Assembly (NCBI RefSeq): GCF_000002425.4
Contig: NC_037256.1
Coordinates: forward strand, 16,960,830 to 17,024,829
From: Physcomitrium patens
Lineage: Eukaryota > Streptophyta > Bryopsida > Funariales > Funariaceae
DNA length: 64,000 nucleotides
Reading direction: 5' to 3'
Below the pieces are notes generated by a model. The model was not told the DNA's origin. It saw only the letters and a program-made list of their open reading frames with translations, and searched no databases. Positions 49,462 through 60,616 of this stretch are shown one piece after another; within the stretch, counting starts at the first letter, position 1; each line of letters opens with the position of its first letter. Position numbers and translations under genes: made by a program.

Positions 49462-51541
49462 GCATCCTTACAAGAAGATAAAAGAAAGTAATCTGAGCAG
49501 GTTTATTTTCTGGTAAAATTTCTGTATATTCTCGAATTCGGGAGGTGAAATTGGTCGAACAATTTGTAACCATATTCTTGTACCCTTTTCACTTGAATGT
49601 GTATGTCTTCGATGAAGCCATATTTCTGCTTCTAGATTTCCTTAAAGGAGGCTGTTATCGTTGTTTTGAAATCACCTTGTAAGGTTCTGTGTGTTGTAGG
49701 TATATAAAGTCATCAGTTTTGCAAGATCATTACAGTCAGATATCGGAACAATTCAGGCTGTGTCTACTCCAATCACACTTCACAGGCGGAAGAACCCAGC
49801 AACCTCTATATTTTCCGTTGTAGATTGGCAGATTCCTTAATTTTAATTCTTGCCTAATCTGCATTTAATCGGTTGTAAATCTGGATTAGTTATCTTAGTG
49901 ATTCTTCACAGCATTTGTGAGGACCCACTTTCTTTTATGCTTCTTTCTCACAAGAATCCCCAATGCAACATGTAACACTTAGGAGCTTTTCTCGATTTGC
50001 TTGAGCAGGAATTATTTGGCACCGTTTTTCATATGAATAAATGGGTAACCATACAAGTGCTTTGTTTCAGTATAAAATATGTATATTTTGAAAGCACTTT
50101 TTAAACGATGGGTATTGATGGATGATAACCTTCAAAGTGGTTGAAACATTTAAACACAGTATTTGCTTCAAGATTAGTAATAGAATTTGGGCCGTATTCA
50201 TTCTTGGCATATGACACTCTGCTTTGAAACTAATTCTGTGTTAAGATCCAATACTAACGGTGATTATACATACATGATTTGGTATAATGACATGTATTGT
50301 ATCACTTATTTGTTTACAATATCATAGAATGTTTTTGAAATTTTGTATTCACTATGACAGAACTCATTTGTTTGGAAAATAAACTCTATAGATAGATAAA
50401 TGTGTGTGTAGATATATATATATATATAGATATATATTAACAATACACAAAAAATAAAATGGAGATAGTCGTGTCTAGAAGTAAATTAAAAATATCCACT
50501 CTCAATCTTTTAAGATCTTTATAAAATATCAAGGACTTTGAAATATCACATTTTTATAACACTCTTGTCTTATCATATAATTTTATTTTTTCAAAACTAA
50601 ATGTTGAAGTCTTAGAATTAATTTCAACTTCAGGTTTATAAAAAAATCAATAATATTCATTTTTGAAATTGAAATACACTGCTGTAGCTAAATATAATTT
50701 GTGCCCATTTTACTTTTTATATTATTAAATTACAATGTTAGGATTTTAATCGTATGTTAGTATTTTTTTCAATAAAAAATTGTGGAAATTTTGATACATG
50801 ATATGAATGTATTGAATATTACTTTCCAAATGACTTTTGGTAAAAATATCATATTTTCTAAATGTTCTAATTGTAAAACTACTTCAACTTCAAAAAACAG
50901 TAGGCTGTGTTTAGATTATTCTTACATTCATTTGTTTTTTAGAGTTTAATCTAATCATTATTTGGATATTTTTAACTAATAAAAATAATGTTATAATTTT
51001 ATTCAAGTGTCTTAATAAATTAGCTTTTTAAATTCCTTTCAGAGCCTAAGACAAGTCTGCAGTTCAAACAACTAATAAATACAAGTAAAAAATAATTACA
51101 AGAAAAATTACATGGCTGAACTGAAATCGGTCGCAGTGGCACCCAATCATGAGAAAATGTTTAAAATAGAAGAAATCTGACGAGAAAGATGGCAACTGAA
51201 ATAACATGTACTACTGGCTTGTATCAAGGACATTATGGTACAGGACCACAATATAGACATGATCTACTGTACAGAATGAGCAGAATTGTTACTATAGCGA
51301 CCCTAGAAGAGAACACTGGTTTAAAGGGGGACATTATACACAGGAGGAGGTCAAACTGACTCTTCCTCAGGTTGCCATTACTATGAATGCTGAGCTCTGC
51401 ATTATGAGGGGAAGGAAAACAAAAACAAAAAAAAACAAAAAAACAAAAAACCAGGAAAACAAAAAAAACAAAGAAAAGGAAAAAGAAAAGAAGCTGAAAA
51501 CGTGATTTCGTAGTCGCAAATGTTTTACACAGGAAGTTATT
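49462..51541. other. NPL4 3' flank, AT-rich spacer and 3' flank of the coilin-like gene
   Basis: 49,462-49,900 is the presumed NPL4 3' untranslated region. 49,950-51,050 is AT-rich with a short (TA)n near 50,414-50,445. 51,050-51,541 is the presumed 3' untranslated region of the converging minus-strand gene, with an AAAACA-rich tract at 51,415-51,500. No further coding region is seen. Confidence 0.5.
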
Positions 51542-54500
51542 TTACGAATTCTCCACCCTCGTGGCTTCAACCATGTAATCAAAATTTGAACAGTCAAACT
51601 TTGAAACAGCTCTGCCTGGAAGCCCACCCAAGGAAGCAATAATATCCTGATTCCACATGCTAAACTTATTTTTACCAACAGGCACTTTTGCATACCAGAC
51701 AACTTGATCGCTCCACTTGGGGAGGCTCTTGAGGAATAAGGGATGAGGTGCCGGCTCAGAGCCCAGCCAAATTGGTCGATGTGCCATTAAAACGTGGTAT
51801 GTCTCTAAAACATCAGTGATGTAGCACCTAATGGAATGACGTGGCTGGTTGTCAATATTGAGCTTCAAGTTCGCTCCCATGCCTCGCGTATACCTATATG
51901 TTCAGAATTTAAGGCAACAGATTAAATCTCTCCTCTTCCATGGGATAATATGACTGGCTTTCACAGGCTTCCGTGATTCACCATTAGCACAAGCACTGCC
52001 ATCAAGAGTAAACCATTCTTGGATCAGTCAAAATCGTATCGCCAAGGTAATATAATTTCAAAGTATATTAAGGTTCCACATTCTGACCTTAGGCACTCCC
52101 CATGTTCGTCAGTGAATAGTTCAAAATCAACGTCAGATAATTCTCGAAGTTCGCTTCGCCCTTTAACACAGAAGTCACGCAAACAGAAGTAGACGAACCG
52201 CCTATTGCATCCCTCTGGGTGTGTATTGGAGAACTTGCATTGACTTAACATGCCAATTTCATTCATAGGTGGGTGTACCTCCAGCGTCATAACTTCTTTT
52301 GCTGACTCTATTGCTGCAGACTTAGCTACGGCTTCCTCAACTGCCAGCTTCACTCTAAGAAACCGAGGATCACGGTAAATGCTGAACGGAACTTTGGCGA
52401 TTCCAGTCTCAGCCGTTCTTTGCAATTCGCGGGCTCTGATGATACGTCCTATGGCTCGCAACATTGCTTGGATACTGCAAATAAGAGCCATTCACATGCA
52501 TTAGTTAATGATGAAAAAGCCTGCAACCCAAAAGTTCCGTGCTATGATTACATCCAGTGGTAGAGATGACTTAAGAGATCCAATCTCAAGCTCAACCCAA
52601 CTCAGCACTTGTAGAGGAAATCAACGGTAACCTTTGATGAAAATTTCAACTAAATGTTGATCTAAAAAAAAAACTAACTAACTACACCTTTCAATACCAA
52701 GGCACAACCAAGAGCTAAGCAAAGATTAACAGGATGGGTTGATGTACAACCTGGCTGGTGGATACGACTGCCCATTCTGTTTTGTGAGTTGGGACATAAA
52801 CTCGCATAGCATATCAACTAGCGGCCTTACATCACATAGTTCAGACAAATCCTCAATTGAAAGGTCTGTACTGTGACCGTTTGCACTCCTCCATGCATCA
52901 AAAGCTTTCCTTGCCCACATTTCAGGGTAGTTTTTCTCACTTCTTTCTTTTGCTTCAGATTGTAATCTGTACTTCAAAGGCGACTTAGGCCGTGCTGTTC
53001 CAATCAACGCAGCTCTTAAAGCTGCGACACTTTTCATAGCATGAGGACCAATTATTCTTGTACGCTTGTATTGCTGAACGCCAGGCTCGAAGATAGTTGT
53101 GAACTTTCTTTTGTCTGGCAAGGGATTCCTGGTGACTATGTTTTGCAATTTCTCGGCACCGGGCTCGTCAGTATGAAGTACATTATTCTTCTCCTCCGTA
53201 TCCTCTTTTCCAGAGACAATGCTCTTCTCAGCAATACCATCCTCTGCAAGGACTTCACGATCACTTCCACTAACGTCAAGGACTCCAGGAACTGTCATCA
53301 TGGATGTATCGCTTGCATCTTCCTTCTCTTCTTCACTGTGCGGTACTTGCACCCCATTTTCTGGACCGGCCGCCTCCATACCACCAGTTTGAGTAGGCGT
53401 AGGAGGACAAGGTGCTTGTGGGGGTTGCGGAGCTGGAAGAGGCTGCGCATACTGCAACATTTGAGAGGTTGATGACGAAGTATGTACGGTGGCAAAAGGC
53501 CCTAAGAGCAAATTCAGAGGGTGATCAGCATGCTATAGATTAAAACTAATATACAAAAGTAAAGTTAACAATCTACCTTAGTGTAAGCCGATGGTCTGAA
53601 TGCTAGAAGATACCACTTAGAACATGTACCAAGAAAAACACAAGAAATAAACAAAGAAATAAATAATATAAAACTAAAGAAGCAAAGGTTATAGGGTCAT
53701 GATTGCGAATCCATAGTAACGTCCTCGACACATAACACAGATACATCTTGAGAGTTGATAAAAATAAAAATAAATAAATAAATAAAAATTACCTTTTGAC
53801 TCTTTTGTGATTGCTTTCAGGTTCTCTGGGAGGGCCTCTCTTGAATGCAATGCAGTTGATGGCGCTGGTGTCAAAGAGTCAACCTTCTTTTGCTTCTTCA
53901 CACTGCATTAACAAACCAACATAATAAGTTTGTGCAATCTATCCAAAAGGAGGGCAATAAGTGCAAACAATATCGAGGACCTCTACCAATTGTCTGTTCA
54001 CGGTACCAAACAACCTTAACTCCATACGTCTACACGGAAAAACTCTAAACAGGCATAAATTAGTCCATTCTTGACATTATCACGCATTTATAAAGCATCA
54101 GACCACAGAGTGTTTAACATTCTAATAGGAACGACGAACTCCCCACACAATCAATAGTAGCAATGCCAGGGACGGGTTGTTCGCATGATTATCTAAATAA
54201 ATGGTCACTCTCCAAGTTGAACAAAAGACGTAATGGTGCCGAGTGCGTAACGGCACGTGCAGGAGACATTCACATCGATAAATAAATGAAAAGGTATCGA
54301 ACAAACCTGACAATATCCGAATTCAGGAGAAGGCTTGCTAACTCTGTTGGAGGCAGAGCAAAACCATCCATCTGGAATTCCACATAATAACAAAAATCTC
54401 TTATATGTACGCAAGATTTCTAAACATTACCGTGCTGCAGAAAGCTATTCATGGGCATGAAAACTCACACTTTTGGCCGAGACGGTGATTACAATATTCA

Positions 54501-54966
54501 ACACATTCCGCTTCAAACGATTATGCCAGGGCATAGCACCGGAAATCAAGCCAAGCTTATACTTATGTCCCAGTATAAAGATTATGGTGTAAACCAAGCT
54601 GGATTGACATTTGGACTTAGACATACAGATTCACCTGCCATGACAGTCTTTCAAAGTGTACAAAAATCATCCGCTAAACTGGGACAGAAAAGAATCTCAT
54701 CGACAGCAATACACTAACTAGTATCTAAGACCTGGAGTACAGCGAAAGTTGTATCTTGGACTTTATACCTCAAGGGAAAGTCCTTCACGGCAAGAATGCT
54801 GAAGATCGAATTTGGCAGCGATATGAGCAGCAAGTTGGCCAATGGTAAGTATATAATTGTGTACAAGGATCCAACATTTGGACAGTCCTTGATCGACTTG
54901 CTGTGGAGTAAGAATGTCTGGATCGCCAAAACATAACCTAATCCTCACCCCTTTCTTCATGTCCAT
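51542..54966 (-). CDS. Coilin N-terminal domain fused to a Crypton/DUF3504-like domain
   Basis: Six exons (54,966-54,769; 54,371-54,307; 53,902-53,793; 53,501-52,751; 52,474-52,088; 51,893-51,542) join in frame with GT-AG introns of 194-404 bases. They encode 620 residues. Residues 1-95 match the plant coilin N-terminal self-association domain: GVRIRLCFGDPDIL, QGLSKCWILV, TIGQLAAHI..KFDL, EGLSLEMDGFALPP, LNSDIVSVKKQKK. Coilin scaffolds Cajal bodies. A Pro/Ser-rich and acidic linker follows (about 125-270). From about 300 the protein resembles the Crypton tyrosine-recombinase-derived domain of ZMYM2/QRICH1: WARKAFDAW, QNGQSYPPASIQAMLRAIGR, CNRRFVYFCLRDFCVKGRSE, RYTRGMGANLKL, PLFLKSLP..SDQVVWYAKVP. 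The normal coilin C-terminal Tudor-like region is absent. The catalytic part of the recombinase is degenerate or missing. An in-frame upstream ATG at 55,122 would add 52 residues. Confidence 0.78.
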
Positions 54967-56640
54967 CGTCGATCGAATATCCGTTTGGCCAGTAACTGCA
55001 TGCAGTGAAGATGATTGATTCCCAGTAGTACATTCGCCGCCATGCAAGCGTATGGAAGAGCTCTTCCCAGCTGATAATGAAGAACTCTTTCTGCAGGGCC
55101 TAATGGCCAATTGACGAAACATTGACACCCTTTGTTCCTCGGTTACCACGGTGTTGCGTGACTATCCTATCCGCACCTTAATTATGCCTTCGGTCACGTA
55201 CTAAGCCAACGTTTACTTCAAACGAAGTAGGATTACACTCCTGGCTGTGCACAAAATTTGACTCAATTCCTTCAGAACCATTATCCACATCAATCACCGC
55301 CAATCATTGGTGCTGTAGAAGCCTTAAGATTCCCACAAAAATTTCTACGCAACCCAAGACGCAATGCATAATGGTCAATTCAATGTACAGCACCAGTATT
55401 TTTAACATAACAAAAAAATTGATTCTGTAACAAAGGCAGCGAGGCCAACACAGACTGAGCAAAAATTGGAATTGCGGTCTGATGCAAGGAGGACCTACAT
55501 TCCATGTTCAGATACAGTCTTCACAGTGTATCAGACCAATAAAATTTAGGGGGCAAGAAATTTTTTTAAAGCCACGTCCTAAACTCAAATTTGTGGCTCC
55601 TACGTGGCAGCAATTTCTGCTGCTGAAGGGGATTAGCCAAGTTGTGAAGTACGAATACCACCAATTCTCGGATAATCCGATCAGAATTCAAAAAAGAGAA
55701 AAAACAGCGAACGATATCAACACGTTCTATACAACTGACGGCAAGTCCACCAGGATAGTTCCTTACAATAGAAAGGAAATAAGGTGCAGACCACTTGGCA
55801 GGCAGCGAAGTCTCCGTTGCTCACAAAAAACCTTTCTCCTACCCTCTCGCAAACTATCACTCCCATCTTCATTCCTAGACGAACCCCAACATAAAACCTC
55901 CACATAAACTCTTCTCTCACACCACTCACACAAAAATAGAAACAACAAAGAGCGTAAATCCAAACAACCGCAACAAACAATCACTCAACGCCACCAAACA
56001 TCACCCCTCATCACCCTCTAGACCTAAACTAAAACCACGACGAGGAAAATCCCAACCTCCTTAAACCCCAATTCTGCGACGCGCTCAAGTGACATAGTAG
56101 CTGAAGCAAACAGGCACCGGTCAGACTCTGACATCGACAACCGACACTCGACTCTCGCGACATCGTCAAAACCAAAATTACCCGGACCCGCAGCCGGAAA
56201 CCCAAAAAAAAACGAACAAACAGAACAAAAGGAGTAAAAAAAAAAGAAAAAAAAAATGTGAAAAGAAGAAGACGAAGAAGGAAATCCGATTCACTAAAGA
56301 CCTAATGAAGTTGTGCCTTTCCTTCCACCGCCCGATCGCTGGACCGCGAACGAACGTCGATCGCCTTTGCACGTGAGGGTGAATTGCCACCGACACAGAC
56401 TCTCGAAAGCTCCCCCCCGTAGGATGAGTTCCGCTTCATGCTGCCCGTGCCCCTGCCCCTGCCCTAACAGTCCTGCCCAAGGCAGAGGTAGACCACCTCG
56501 CTCTGCCCGGGCCCTTCCGGGCATGGGGGCCATTCTACCTGCGGGATTGAGAGTGGGTTCGGCCTGTAAGGAAGTGCCACGGAGGATGTTCCGGGGGAGT
56601 GAGAATCGCGAATGGTGAGGGATGTGAGTGCGAAATAAAT
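54967..56640 (-). promoter_or_regulatory. Coilin-like gene 5' flank / leader
   Basis: GC-balanced to GC-rich sequence upstream of the coilin-like start. The frame remains open to about 55,149, including an ATG at 55,122. 56,290-56,600 is the most GC-rich part of the window (CCGTGCCCCTGCCCCTGCCC repeats near 56,445-56,465) and probably marks a promoter. Open frames on both strands here are low in complexity (Pro, Gly, Arg) and are not called as genes. Confidence 0.4.
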
Positions 56641-57025
56641 ATGTTCTTCTTATTGAAGACTTATTCCGTGTTGGGTCTCTAACTACTTATTTATTTATTT
56701 TTATAATATTATTTAATTAAAAGTAAGAAGCAAGAAGATATTGGTGCATTTTCAATTGTAGTTTTCATACATGAATTTTGAACTTTTTTTACTTTCAAAT
56801 TGTGAATATTTGTGTTATGTCTTTAGGGTTGTCTTGGATCTTTATGGCAAATAATAATATGCCAAAACTGATCCTAGTACTTTGGAGATATTCTAAGAAT
56901 TTATTTTTGTTCGTCCTGACATAAATGGCACTTTTGTGTTGATGAAATCAAAAATCAAAATCAAAGTTTAATATATTAAATATTTATATTATTTACAAAT
57001 CAATGTGCATTCTTTATAATTTTTC

Positions 57026-57056
<31 letters not shown>

Positions 57057-57091
57057 TCACACACACGCACAATGTATATGTACATTCTAAA

Positions 57092-57125
<34 letters not shown>

Positions 57126-59250
57126 AACATATATATATGTATATACATACATATGCATATAGAAATATAAATTGGTTAAGACAAGTTTTAAAATTGTAAT
57201 ATAATAATAAATATAATATCTAAATAATAAAATATATACTTTAATCTAAGTTATAATTTTAATCCTTTGAAATACCAATGATCCTTGTAAAATAAATCAT
57301 ATATTATTTTAATGTTTGATAAGCATAATGTAATTTTTTTTGGCTAAAGATTAATATTTTATTTCAATTCTAGTTTTATATATATATATATATATATATA
57401 ATAGCTAAATTTAAATTAAAATAAAAATATGCCAAAAGATTAAATTATTTTATTATATATTTTAGTTGATTGGACATATGCTATTTATTTTTTAATTCAT
57501 TACTTAATAAGAATTGCATAATGTACTTAAAAATACAAAATTATGGTATTTATTGTGATCTTTCTTAAAAAAACAAACACCTTATTTTTTAAAAGCATTA
57601 AAGTATTATAAGGTTATAAATTAACTAAATGGATTTTTTCAATACCAATTTCTTTTTTCTTTTCTTGCTTATTGTAAGAGGAATTAAATGCTCATGAATT
57701 ATATGTCTAAAAATTGTGCTCATGAATTTATAGTAATTAATAATCTTGAATTGATTAATATGTAGTTATAGTCCAATCTAAGTTATTATTCTGTTGGTTA
57801 TTTAAGTTCCATATATCCATACAATCCACATTTATCATGATCTCTACAATAGATGTCATTCCAAATTTTTTCCATCCATAGAATATATTACATCAAATTA
57901 ATGACTTCATCTAATTATTATATTTATCCAAAACTTTGATTTTTTTTACTTAATTATTTATCTAAATATAACCTCTACACCCATTTTAACCTTCCATCTA
58001 GGAGTCATCCATAGCAATTAATTAATGAACTTACAAAACCATCCAACCAAAGAACCAAGGGATTTTGGTACTTCTAAACCTATTGTTGCACCCTCTTTTA
58101 CAAAATAGTGTTGTACATTTGCTAACAAGCAAACTTGAGTCTAATTAATCTTATTAGAAAGAAGACTTGAAAGTACATCCACTATTTAGAAATTTATCTT
58201 TAGGATTTTTTGAATGCATCTAAAGTTGTTCCTCAAAGTTGATGCTTTGATTTGTCGAGGTAACAAACCTTCTTCTATAAAACTAAGTACTAATGCATTA
58301 TCTTTGATTGCCTTTTATTAAACTTGAGTTATTAAAATCTTTACTTTAAATAACATCTTCTTTCTAAAAGCAAGTCTTTAGATTGCCTCAATCTTTTTAA
58401 TCTCACTCTCCAAAATTATATCTCCAATGAGTAGTTTGAATTTAAAGATAAGAGATCTTTTGCCACAAAAACCATCACTTTTTCTATATATTGGCTTCAA
58501 ATTTATTAATTCATAGGATTCTAGAAATTAGACTTCATCAACTTTTTAGAAAAATAATCTTATTGCTATCTAACTTGTGGAAAATAAAGAATACCTCTTT
58601 AAAATAGAGCTACCAAACTATGAAGATATTTTAGAACTTTTTACTAAATTGGATGTTTTTTCCTTATCCAAACTTTAAATATTAATATTTTTAAGTGTAC
58701 AAAATTGCAAAAACAATTCTTGTCTTTATATATGTTATAAGACCTAATTCTAAAATCTAAGAGAGAAAATTGACAAAGACCAAGGCCATTTACAAAAGCC
58801 TAAAGAGAATTTGGCATGACTTGCTTTAAGCACAAGAGAAGAGGTCTTACTCATAAGAACTCATGAAATTTCTTATGGTATTGACCTAAGACCTATAGGT
58901 ATTTGCCACATCCCCACCCTCATATTCCAAGGAGTCCAAACTAAGATCCATGACTTTAATTGATTAATCATCAAAGTCATAAATTAAGGCTGATGACCAT
59001 CAAATGAACTATATAAATATTTTTATTTTACCAGATTAACTACACATTAATATTTAAAACATATTCTCTAATTAAGATTGACTATTAACATATCTTGGTC
59101 CATAAGAAATTGTAACACTTATGAAATTAAATTACTCCTAATTTACTTCTAACTTACTTATGACATCGTTGTTACTATAATCAAATATATATATATATAT
59201 ATATATATGTTCAAAAATCATAACTAAATCATCCAATGAATTTTCTACAA
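56641..59250. other. AT-rich intergenic block, no gene seen
   Basis: AT-rich DNA with at least four (TA)n runs (57,031-57,056, 57,096-57,122, 57,376-57,400, 59,186-59,209). Translations on both strands carry frequent stops, and I recognise no transposon domain. The sudden change from the GC-rich island at 56,640 is striking. Confidence 0.5.
57031..57122. repeat. Paired (TA)n microsatellites
   Basis: Two TA runs (57,031-57,056 and 57,096-57,122) are separated by a 39-base spacer that includes CACACACGCAC. Confidence 0.88.
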
Positions 59251-60286
59251 ATAATTCTTGTACTACGGCTTCTACAAGACTGAATTTTATCCAACCTTCC
59301 AGGCATGTCACCAGCAACAACTTTTCTCGTAAAGTTACCATCGGCTTTCAAGCTTCTTCATTAGAAGCTTAGAGCCTTGATGCAGGAGACAATAATACAA
59401 AGGATGATGGGAGACATCTGCCCTCTGGGCAACCACAACTTCCACTAAATAACTACCCAACACATACAAACACAAGGCTCAACTCTAACATAAATGTGAA
59501 CACAATCAATCCAATTATGAAAATTACGCATTGTAGTTGCGATGGGGCAGGTCCGAGATGGTGGAAGTTGTCCTGGGCTTCCTTTTCAATTGGAGTGTTT
59601 CTCTCAACCTGATCCTCCAGCAACTTCTCCACTTGCACAACCACATCTAGACCTGATAAAATTAATCGTTGATCAGTCAGGACCATCACAAGAATGGACA
59701 CTGCTGAACAGTGTTTATGCATGAGCATGCTGCCTCCAGAATCGGTGCCTGAGAACTTTGACGAAGTCCCTCTAGGAGGTGTTTGTTGCCAGAGAGGCGG
59801 CAATCAACGCCGACATCAGTTTCTGAGGGTGCATAGAATCCAACGAGCCTTCCTAAATTCGACTGTTCAGTTTCTACTCTTGAAGCTTTGTTAGAGACCT
59901 TCACCACCGCTCCGACGATTAGTGCTGGCCTCCTTGATGCCTCAACTCCCAGACGATTGATACAGGGCACTTCTATGTACCATATAATGCAGGAAAGTTT
60001 GAATTGAATTGGACATTGTCGAGTCTTAAAAGCCAGATATGAAAACTGGTTTCCTGCTGCGTCTTAGATGCAAGATTAAGTGGCTGAATGAATAAAGTTT
60101 TTAAACTGCTACGGTCTACACTGGCGAGAGTTTTTGGAGTAGGTAGTAAGAGGTCAGTTGTTTACGTTGATGAGCTTGAAGCCCACATCAAGTCCACACT
60201 GCGGCAAACAAGATGACTGTCGTGATTAGTAGGACAAAAACTGAGCTGAAAGTTGTTTGTATTGTTGAGGATTTCTTCTTCATCAA
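59251..60286. other. GC-balanced region downstream of the ARGOS-like gene
   Basis: Probably the 3' untranslated region or 3' flank of the minus-strand ARGOS-like gene. Overlapping open frames of 90-115 codons occur on the minus strand (59,453-59,970), including a hydrophobic run IFIIGLIVFTFMLELSLVFV. Their ends do not join by splice signals and no family is recognised. A separate small membrane-protein gene cannot be excluded. Confidence 0.35.
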
Positions 60287-60616
60287 CTAAGGAGTAAAAG
60301 TGAGACGTATGACGTGAAATCTCATTGGCAATGAGATCTCTAAAAGATCCGGAACACGATATTTCCCATTTAGTATGACCACAAAATTTCGGCAATACAA
60401 AATCTGAGAAACCAATTCAAGAGTTACGATACCTTCCCGAGTCGCATTGAACCCGAGAGGTACAAAAGCGATGAGCACCAGCAAAATGATGGCCACAGGT
60501 GTAAGCATCAAGAACGGGGGCGGCGGAGGCAAGGGCGGCAGGACGACCGGAAGCACTAGTAGCATGAAGGTCAGGCTCAGTAGCAACACCACTGACAGCA
60601 ACGTGAAATTAACCAT
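60287..60616 (-). CDS. ARGOS/OSR-like small membrane protein
   Basis: An intronless 109-codon frame has the signature of the ARGOS/ARL/OSR1 family: two hydrophobic helices around a proline-rich turn. Residues about 5-25 form the first helix (LLSVVLLLSLTFMLLVLPVV). Then comes the diagnostic LPPLPPPPPF, and residues about 40-57 form the second helix (LTPVAIILLVLIAFVPL). In flowering plants these ER/membrane proteins enlarge organs and dampen ethylene signalling by acting with RTE1-type partners at the receptor. Unlike angiosperm members, which have an N-terminal extension of tens of residues, only about four residues precede helix 1; an in-frame stop lies 10 codons upstream. The tail of about 50 residues after helix 2 has no recognisable feature. 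A transcript could splice differently and change either end. Confidence 0.72.
   Translation of the reverse strand: MVNFTLLSVVLLLSLTFMLLVLPVVLPPLPPPPPFLMLTPVAIILLVLIAFVPLGFNATREGIVTLELVSQILYCRNFVVILNGKYRVPDLLEISLPMRFHVIRLTFTP

Noticed and set aside
56313..56618. Cys/Pro/Arg-rich plus-strand frame in the GC-rich island
   Set aside because: Low-complexity translation of CCTGCCC-type repeats in a promoter-like region; no homology seen.
59453..59970. Overlapping minus-strand frames downstream of the ARGOS-like gene, one with a hydrophobic segment
   Set aside because: Cannot be joined into a gene with splice signals and no family was recognised; probably 3' flank.
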